Shown piece after piece: positions 42,386 to 47,967 of a stretch of DNA of 47,967 bases. The number at the start of each line of letters is the position of its first letter. Positions within the stretch are counted from its first letter, which is position 1. Position numbers and translations under genes: made by a program. The notes below the pieces were generated by a model that saw only the letters and a program-made list of their open reading frames with translations, ran no database searches and was not told where the DNA came from. This DNA is from Candidatus Galligastranaerophilus intestinavium (GTDB lineage Bacteria > Cyanobacteriota > Vampirovibrionia > Gastranaerophilales > Gastranaerophilaceae), in assembly GCA_018716625.1 (NCBI GenBank), contig DVJQ01000040.1:1-47967 (forward strand), written 5' to 3'.

Positions 42386-43692
42386 TACAGCATATCCTCA
42401 TTAAATTCTTCAATGCGCTCTTTTAATATTTCATTGGCAATATCGCTTGCCGTAGTATCATTTTCCTGTTGCGGCAAATTCTCATTCTCATCTTGAGCGT
42501 TACTCTCTACATCCCCTACGGGAACTTCATCGGGCATATATTCGCCTTGTTGCTGTTCTATAACTTCTTGATTGTCTTTTTTAGACCTTTGCCACCAGTG
42601 TTTTTTCTTTTTTGGTTTTACCTGCTCAACATCTTGCTCATCAAGATTCTGTTCGAGGGTTTCATCCTTGTTAACTTTCTCCTTTTTCACTTTTTCTTTT
42701 TTTAAGGGTTTTACATAAGGCTTTCTTAATGTAAAGTTTAAATCTCTGTCCTTATGAGTGCCGGAAAATGTAGTTGCAGCAATTGTACTTGCCTTTGCAC
42801 GCTCAACAACATCTAACAAATTTGTTTGGTGAAAGGTGATTTTAAAATCTGTCCTATCTCTGTAATTGGTAATTTTAATCTGCCTAAATGCATTAGGATA
42901 GCTGACTAAAGAGGGTGAGTTTATAAAGATTATGTTCTTCTCCCTGACTATTTTTGTTGCATGATAATGTCCCGATAAAATTACTATAGGGTTTTTATAT
43001 TTTTTTAAAATATCAAGATACGCTTGAGCATTTACAATACTGTGGTCATCACTTTTAAAAGGTTCAAGTGGAGGATGATGTTGAAAAATAACAACGACCT
43101 TGTCTTGGTTTTGGGCAAGTTCATTATCTAAAAAAGCAAGCTGCTCATCGCTTATATAACCGTTTGCCGTCACTTCATTTCTTATGACAGGATCCAGAAC
43201 TATAATCCTGTAATCTGTTTTTGGACTAAAGGCGTAAAATGTGCCATCAAACATATAGTTTCTGTTGCATTTTTTTACAAAATCCAAAACCTCATTTATT
43301 TTCATACCCGAAGAACACTCATCACTATCGGATAAACATACCGCACTGTCATGATTACCAAAAGTAACAAGTGAAGGGTAATTCAAATCAGACAATATTG
43401 TAAAAAAATCTTTGTAATTTTCAAGCGTAGGAATATCAACCATATCACCCGTAAACATAACAAAATCGAGCCCTGCGATTTTGTTAACGGATAAAATTGC
43501 ATCCTTTAAAAGTTCACGAGAAGAAGATAACATCTTGTATGATGTGTCTTCTCTATCCGCTATGTGAGCGTCACTTATTTGAACAATATTAAGTGTCATA
43601 TTTCTAAACGAAAATGCACTTGAGGGCATAACGTTTAGAAATATCAAAAACACTATTAAAACTAAATTCCTGACAGTTTGTTTAAAATTCAT
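42385..43692 (-). CDS. Exported calcineurin-like metallophosphoesterase
   Basis: The 435-residue protein has a signal peptide (about 1-27, ending in PSSAFS) and the five metal motifs: SDAHIAD (Asp41, His43), TGDMVD, FGNHDS, HHPP and SGHYHATK. Residues from about 310 on form a charged, Lys-rich then acidic/Gln-rich low-complexity tail, possibly a cell-wall contact. Substrate unknown. It follows malQ with three bases between and is overlapped by the MBL gene. Confidence 0.85.
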   Translation of the reverse strand: MNFKQTVRNLVLIVFLIFLNVMPSSAFSFRNMTLNIVQISDAHIADREDTSYKMLSSSRELLKDAILSVNKIAGLDFVMFTGDMVDIPTLENYKDFFTILSDLNYPSLVTFGNHDSAVCLSDSDECSSGMKINEVLDFVKKCNRNYMFDGTFYAFSPKTDYRIIVLDPVIRNEVTANGYISDEQLAFLDNELAQNQDKVVVIFQHHPPLEPFKSDDHSIVNAQAYLDILKKYKNPIVILSGHYHATKIVREKNIIFINSPSLVSYPNAFRQIKITNYRDRTDFKITFHQTNLLDVVERAKASTIAATTFSGTHKDRDLNFTLRKPYVKPLKKEKVKKEKVNKDETLEQNLDEQDVEQVKPKKKKHWWQRSKKDNQEVIEQQQGEYMPDEVPVGDVESNAQDENENLPQQENDTTASDIANEILKERIEEFNEDML

Positions 43693-43695
43693 ATT

Positions 43696-45582
43696 CTAAA
43701 TCAACTTTTCCAATCTTTGAATTAAATCAGCATTTTGTGAAGCAAAATCTCTTCCGCGAGCCTTTATCGCATATACAAGCGCAAGCGGCAAATTAAGCGC
43801 ATCACCTGATTTTACTTTTTCAAAATAAAACTCTTCAAAATTATCCGGAAGCCTTAGTGTCCAGTTGGGATCGCCCGATGTGCCCGGGACATTGTATACT
43901 TCATTAATTCCAAAGAAATCCGTAAAGAAAATTTGCAAATTCTGCGCTTTTGAGGCAAAAATTTCGACAAGCTTTGAAAAAGCAAGGAATTTTTCATCAG
44001 TATATAATTTATGCCTAATCATATCCTGACCGTCAAATTCATTGTACAAATCTTCCATTAAATTGCGAACATGCGGGTGCATTTTATCGGTATTAACCAT
44101 TTTTGAAGCCCACATCCTAATAGGTTCATTATCATGTGTTCCAACCATTGCCCAAGAATTTGGAACAATATTTTTGCAACGGTAAGGATGATCTTCTTCC
44201 TCAGCCACAACAAATTGAACAAGTTTCATGCCTTGAAGTCCGTACTGCTTCATAACCTGCTCTACAGGATAAGTAAGCGTACCCAAGTCCTCTGCAACAA
44301 TTGCGTCTTTATTTAAACCGCACTCATTTGCAGCAGCAATAACGATTTTTTCTATCATCGCACCATAAGACTTTATCTGCTCATCGCTCAATTGCTTTAT
44401 CCATTTTTCCTCATCAGGTTTAAATTCGTTATCAATATCATCAAGCGTTGCAATTGAGTATTTTTTCAGCTCCTGATGCTGAGGTGAAGAATAGAGTCTG
44501 CCCGCGCCTTCTTCTATTTTTGGAAGCGCACCTTTTTTGTACACCCAAGGGTCAATAAGCCCTACCGTATGGTCGATTCTTACGCCACCGGGATTTTCTT
44601 TAAACATTTTTAAATATAACTTATATAAAAGTTCACCCGCAGGACCTAATGAGCCGTCTTTGTTAAAAAGTTTTTCAGGATCCACAACACTAAAGCCCCA
44701 AGCCTGTCCGTCTTTAGAGAAATAATCAGGCGGACAACCCAAGGACCAGCCCTCTTTAAATAAAGCCTGATAAGCCCAGTTATCTCTGTCTGAAAAAGCG
44801 ACTTGCCTGTCGGCAATGAGCTTTATGCCCTTGTTTTGTGCATATTTTAGAGTTTGCTCACCCTGGATGGCTACTATGAACTGAGCTAGTTTATATTTTT
44901 CAATGGTATCTTTATATTTTTTTGAAATTTCTTCGATTCGCTTCTTTGTCTCTTTTGTATTTTGAGCAAGCACAACTTTATCTGTTTCATTTTGCCACTG
45001 GGGCCAATAGTCGGAATTATTTTCTATGCAAAATGCTTCATAAAGTGCATCGTTATTGAGCCAAAAAGCATTTTCTTTCTTAAACTTATCAAACTTTTTT
45101 TTCAAGTTTGATGAAGCTTTTTTTATAAATTTTTTGTAAACTTCATCCATGGCAGCTTCAACGCGTTCAATTGTGTATACATACGATGCCCTGTTTGTAC
45201 CTTTTGAGGGATTATTTTCAACAATATTGTTTAAAGTTTCTTTGCTCAGTAAATTTTCCCACTCACCTGTAGTTAAAGCTTGCAGGTTGATAAATAGAGG
45301 ATTTTTGGAAAAAACCGTACCGCAATACGGAGAGGGGTCCGACATTTTTGTTTTTCCTGCAGGACCTAACTGCAGTGCATTAAAAACACCGCTCATAAAA
45401 TCAAAAACACGTTTTGCACCTTGAGAATTATATGTACCAAAACCCGTATTTTCACCATCTGATGAAGGGAAACTTACACCATGCAATATAAGTGCAAGAT
45501 TTTTTTTATCCAATACCTTTAGAGCTTCACTAATTGTTTCTTTATACTCTTGTGACAATTCAAAATTTTCTTTACACAACAT
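43696..45582 (-). CDS. malQ: 4-alpha-glucanotransferase (amylomaltase)
   Basis: MalQ disproportionates maltodextrins, here probably in glycogen or starch-oligosaccharide use. The 628-residue protein is longer than typical (about 500), with extra sequence before the core. Motifs are GVRIDHTVGL (catalytic Asp), IVAEDLGTLTYPVE (Glu) and GTHDNEPIRMW (Asp), all intact. I start at the ATG at 45582 with AAAGG upstream; an in-frame TTG lies six bases earlier. It is the second gene of the sigma-factor operon. Confidence 0.92.
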   Translation of the reverse strand: MLCKENFELSQEYKETISEALKVLDKKNLALILHGVSFPSSDGENTGFGTYNSQGAKRVFDFMSGVFNALQLGPAGKTKMSDPSPYCGTVFSKNPLFINLQALTTGEWENLLSKETLNNIVENNPSKGTNRASYVYTIERVEAAMDEVYKKFIKKASSNLKKKFDKFKKENAFWLNNDALYEAFCIENNSDYWPQWQNETDKVVLAQNTKETKKRIEEISKKYKDTIEKYKLAQFIVAIQGEQTLKYAQNKGIKLIADRQVAFSDRDNWAYQALFKEGWSLGCPPDYFSKDGQAWGFSVVDPEKLFNKDGSLGPAGELLYKLYLKMFKENPGGVRIDHTVGLIDPWVYKKGALPKIEEGAGRLYSSPQHQELKKYSIATLDDIDNEFKPDEEKWIKQLSDEQIKSYGAMIEKIVIAAANECGLNKDAIVAEDLGTLTYPVEQVMKQYGLQGMKLVQFVVAEEEDHPYRCKNIVPNSWAMVGTHDNEPIRMWASKMVNTDKMHPHVRNLMEDLYNEFDGQDMIRHKLYTDEKFLAFSKLVEIFASKAQNLQIFFTDFFGINEVYNVPGTSGDPNWTLRLPDNFEEFYFEKVKSGDALNLPLALVYAIKARGRDFASQNADLIQRLEKLI

Positions 45583-45610
45583 TTTCAACCTTTCTTCCCA
45601 AATATTTTTT

Positions 45611-46282
45611 TTAATAACTTGTCATACCCCGCTTTTGTAAATATTCTCTTACACAGTTCAGTGAACTTTGAACAATACGGGTTATTCTGGAGCTTGACAA
45701 ACCTACTTGTGCCGCAATTTGTTTTACTTGCATATTGCGATAAAACCTGTACTCCATAATAGTCCTATCCTTTTGAGGAAGTGTCGCAATTGCCTCTCTT
45801 ATAAGTTTGCCCAACTCTGAAATTTCAGCTTTTTCATCCGGAGTTGCAGAGTTATCCTTTATAAAATCAAAAGGAGAATCGTTGTCAGAAGACGCCGCAG
45901 CAATCGAGTCTATAGACAAAATTGTTTCATAAATTGCTTCTCTGACCTTATTTGGGGAGACATCCAGACTTGAGTTATCATTTGTTTGATACTCATCCTC
46001 ATCACTTTCTTCTCGTTTATGTTTAAGTGTATACCACTTATAGCGATTTCTCAGTTCATTTCTTATTGCCCAACGGACTGCAGTTGCGATATATGATGTA
46101 TTATACCTTTGCAACTGCTCGGGGGTTTTATTTTTAATAAGGGCTTGTATCGCAATAATACCGATAGAAACAAGCTCCTCGCACTCCACCATGTGCGATG
46201 GTATCCTCTTGTATTCTACCCGTGCTACTTTTTGGATAATATCTATGTAGTCATTAAGATTTGATTGCAATGTTGGAGCCAT
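45611..46282 (-). CDS. Sigma-70 family RNA polymerase sigma factor (FliA-like)
   Basis: A 223-residue sigma factor with region 2 (ECEELVSIGIIAIQALIKN, then TAVRWAIRNELRNRYKW) and region 4 (LPQKDRTIMEYRFYRNMQVK, then QIAAQVGLSSSRITRIVQSS). The middle is an acidic linker (about 90-150). Size and layout recall FliA, and its neighbour is flhB, but the linker is unlike classic region 3. TTGCAT-17-TAAAAT lies upstream; no Shine-Dalgarno is seen. Which promoters it reads is unknown. Confidence 0.85.
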   Translation of the reverse strand: MAPTLQSNLNDYIDIIQKVARVEYKRIPSHMVECEELVSIGIIAIQALIKNKTPEQLQRYNTSYIATAVRWAIRNELRNRYKWYTLKHKREESDEDEYQTNDNSSLDVSPNKVREAIYETILSIDSIAAASSDNDSPFDFIKDNSATPDEKAEISELGKLIREAIATLPQKDRTIMEYRFYRNMQVKQIAAQVGLSSSRITRIVQSSLNCVREYLQKRGMTSY

Positions 46283-46310
46283 CTTTTACTAATTACAATT
46301 TTATAAGTAA

Positions 46311-46339
46311 ATTTTACTATCTTTTAGCCATAAATGCAA
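46311..46339 (-). promoter_or_regulatory. Promoter of the sigma-malQ operon
   Basis: On the minus strand TTGCAT (46334-46339), a 17-base spacer and TAAAAT (46311-46316) lie just after the flhB stop. The start would be near 46304, about 22 bases before the ATG. Confidence 0.6.
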
Positions 46340-46342
46340 ACT

Positions 46343-47446
46343 CTACACTTTATCTGTAGGAGTATTGTCATCTGTTTTAATGTTCTGTACCTTTTTCTTT
46401 TTAAGATTGTAAACAAATATAAGAATTTCAGCAACAGCCTTGTATAAATCAGGAGGAATTTCCTGATCAATTTCCACAAAACGAAATATTGCACGAGCAA
46501 CCGGCGGATTTTCTATAACAGGAACACCATGCTTTTGTGCTATTTCTTTTATCCTTTTTGCAAAAAGCTCGCTGCCCTTTGCAACCAACTTTGGCGAACG
46601 CATTGTTTTTTGGTCATATTTTAGGGCGCATGCAATATGGGTCGGGTTTGTAACAACAAAATCAGCGTCAGGCACAGCATCCATCATCTTTTTTTGCAAA
46701 AGCTGTTGACGTCTTTGCCTTAGTGCTGCTTTAACATGGGGGTCACCTTCCGTATTTTTATATTCATCTTTTACTTCTTTAAAAGACATTTTTTGGTCTT
46801 GCAAAAATTTCCACTTTGTAACACCGTAGTCAGCAGCAGCAATTATCAAAAAAACAATGCCTGCTTTTATAACAAAATCAACCACCAACTTACCAAATTC
46901 AATTAAAACCGCAAATTGGTTGTCAATGGCAGCAAGCATAATAATTGCCTCAAAATGGTCCATATAGACAATGTAACCTACAATACCCAAAATCAAAACT
47001 TTTACAATATTTTTAACAAGTTCAAATAATGTTTTCGGACTCATAAGGTTTTTAAAATATTTTGTAGGATTAAGTTTATCAAACTTTGGAGAAAGCGGAG
47101 CCATGGTAAATAACGGCCCTACTTGAATCAAATCACCCATAATTCCCACAAACCATGCCAACAAAAGTATGGGTAGAATTATAAGTGCGGTGGGGACTGC
47201 CGTTATAAAAAGCAAATAACCATAGCCTATTTTATCAAGGTGTGCAGTAGGAATTTGTTCGTAAATAAGGGTAAAAAGTCCGCTTACTTGCGACCATATA
47301 AAAGGTGCAAGAGCGTATATTCCGCTAAACATCACAATCAAACCAATGGCAACCGAAAAGTCTTTAGACTTTACAACTTGTCCTTCTTTCCTTGCTTTAT
47401 TAAGCTTCTGTTGCGAAGCTTCAAACTGCTTGTCTTCATCAGCCAT
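46343..47446 (-). CDS. flhB: Flagellar biosynthesis protein FlhB
   Basis: FlhB is the substrate-specificity switch of the flagellar type III export apparatus. The 367-residue protein has four transmembrane segments (about 30-62, 76-103, 145-162, 186-206) and the cytoplasmic domain with the self-cleavage site NPTH (267-270). The C-terminal PVIENPPVARA is typical. No other flagellar gene is adjacent except the FliA-like sigma factor, so this is an isolated flagellar gene. The message is predicted leaderless. Confidence 0.93.
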   Translation of the reverse strand: MADEDKQFEASQQKLNKARKEGQVVKSKDFSVAIGLIVMFSGIYALAPFIWSQVSGLFTLIYEQIPTAHLDKIGYGYLLFITAVPTALIILPILLLAWFVGIMGDLIQVGPLFTMAPLSPKFDKLNPTKYFKNLMSPKTLFELVKNIVKVLILGIVGYIVYMDHFEAIIMLAAIDNQFAVLIEFGKLVVDFVIKAGIVFLIIAAADYGVTKWKFLQDQKMSFKEVKDEYKNTEGDPHVKAALRQRRQQLLQKKMMDAVPDADFVVTNPTHIACALKYDQKTMRSPKLVAKGSELFAKRIKEIAQKHGVPVIENPPVARAIFRFVEIDQEIPPDLYKAVAEILIFVYNLKKKKVQNIKTDDNTPTDKV

Positions 47447-47452
47447 AGTTTA

Positions 47453-47458
47453 ATTATA
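47453..47458 (-). promoter_or_regulatory. flhB -10, predicted leaderless
   Basis: A perfect TATAAT on the minus strand (47453-47458) ends exactly six bases before the flhB ATG at 47446. No good -35 is seen at 16-18 bases. Confidence 0.5.
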
Positions 47459-47480
47459 ACCCATGCGATTTTTGCGGGCA

Positions 47481-47966
47481 TTAATATTTTACAAGTGAGC
47501 TAACTTTTATATTTTCAGGAAGCTTTTTTCTGCCTTCCAAATCTTCCAACTCTATTACAAAAGCAACTCCCACAACATCTGCAACACTTTGCACCAGCTT
47601 AACGGCAGCCGCCGCAGTTCCGCCTGTTGCAAGTAAATCATCCACAATAAGCACTCTATCACCTTTTTTAAGTGCGTCTTTGTGCATTTCAATTTTGTCT
47701 GTACCATATTCAAGAGTGTATTCTTGAGAAATTGTTTGTGCCGGCAATTTACCGGGTTTTCTAATCGGAATAAAACCGCAACCTAATTTATAGGCAATTG
47801 GCATGCCAAAAATAAATCCGCGAGATTCAATCCCTGCAACATAGTCAATTTTTTCGTTTTCATATTCTTTTGCCATTAAATCAACAATTTTATGCATAGT
47901 TTGCGCGTCTTTAACAGCGGTTGTAATATCCCTGAACATAATACCTTTTTTTGGAAAATCAGGAAC
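47481..47966 (-). CDS. apt: Adenine phosphoribosyltransferase, 5'-truncated by the window end
   Basis: Apt salvages adenine to AMP with PRPP. The visible part has the N-terminal [36 protein letters not shown] and the PRPP loop [17 protein letters not shown]. The frame continues without stop to the window edge and lacks its own start, so the true start is beyond 47967. The 34 bases before flhB hold the flhB -10. Confidence 0.95.
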   Translation of the reverse strand, partial: VPDFPKKGIMFRDITTAVKDAQTMHKIVDLMAKEYENEKIDYVAGIESRGFIFGMPIAYKLGCGFIPIRKPGKLPAQTISQEYTLEYGTDKIEMHKDALKKGDRVLIVDDLLATGGTAAAAVKLVQSVADVVGVAFVIELEDLEGRKKLPENIKVSSLVKY

Positions 47967-47967
47967 A

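Noticed and set aside
1-47967. CRISPR array, insertion sequence, prophage or tRNA gene
   Set aside because: I saw no regular spaced repeats, transposase or integrase motifs, terminal repeats or cloverleaf sequences in the window.

Overview
The window is an AT-rich bacterial chromosome segment of ordinary core genes with standard stop codons. It has no insertion sequence, phage gene or CRISPR array that I can see. The mixture of a 16S rRNA gene, a zinc-ribbon S14, a plant/proteobacterial-type gamma-glutamylcysteine ligase, FixC/FixX, a FlhB protein and a hybrid histidine kinase fits a non-photosynthetic cyanobacterial relative (Melainabacteria/Vampirovibrionia). That placement is my inference and was not tested by a tree.

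Layout. Positions 1-311 are the 5' end of a 16S rRNA gene on the minus strand, with a roughly 265-base leader, a strong promoter and a structured element upstream. Next come ispE and ksgA (minus) and a divergent plus-strand block: gshA, hybrid kinase, response regulator, degenerate PilB-like ATPase and bioD. A class A penicillin-binding protein (minus) converges on bioD. Positions 10574-19016 hold a minus-strand S10/spc ribosomal protein cluster from rpsJ to rplR. It stops after rplR, so rpsE, rpmD, rplO and secY are not in their usual place. Then come crcB-fmt-nfo and secG (plus), U32 peptidase-yqeG (minus), two small unknown genes, and uvrA (minus). A 257-base intergenic region follows that probably encodes a small RNA. 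A long minus-strand unit runs fixC-fixX-unknown-TPR-dprA-topA-aroE. alaS (plus) converges on cysS-rsmI (minus), and purA (plus) converges on a minus-strand unit of sigma factor-malQ-phosphoesterase-MBL hydrolase-TPR. flhB and a truncated apt close the window.

Three things stand out. First, at least ten first genes of transcription units (ksgA, gshA, the hybrid kinase, the penicillin-binding protein, crcB, the U32 peptidase, uvrA, fixC, cysS, flhB) carry a -10-like hexamer ending exactly six bases before the ATG. This places +1 on the A of the start codon and predicts leaderless mRNAs; other units have Shine-Dalgarno sites and leaders of about 20-40 bases. Second, 27131-27230 has the parts of an independent small RNA: a promoter, a stem enclosing a long pyrimidine-rich loop complementary to Shine-Dalgarno sequences, and a hairpin with a run of eight T. 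Such an RNA could act on Shine-Dalgarno mRNAs while sparing leaderless ones. Third, the kinase/regulator/ATPase trio combines a pseudo-receiver kinase with a secretion ATPase that has lost key catalytic boxes.

Most gene calls rest on recognisable family motifs. Promoters, RNA structures and start choices come from reading the sequence and are untested.
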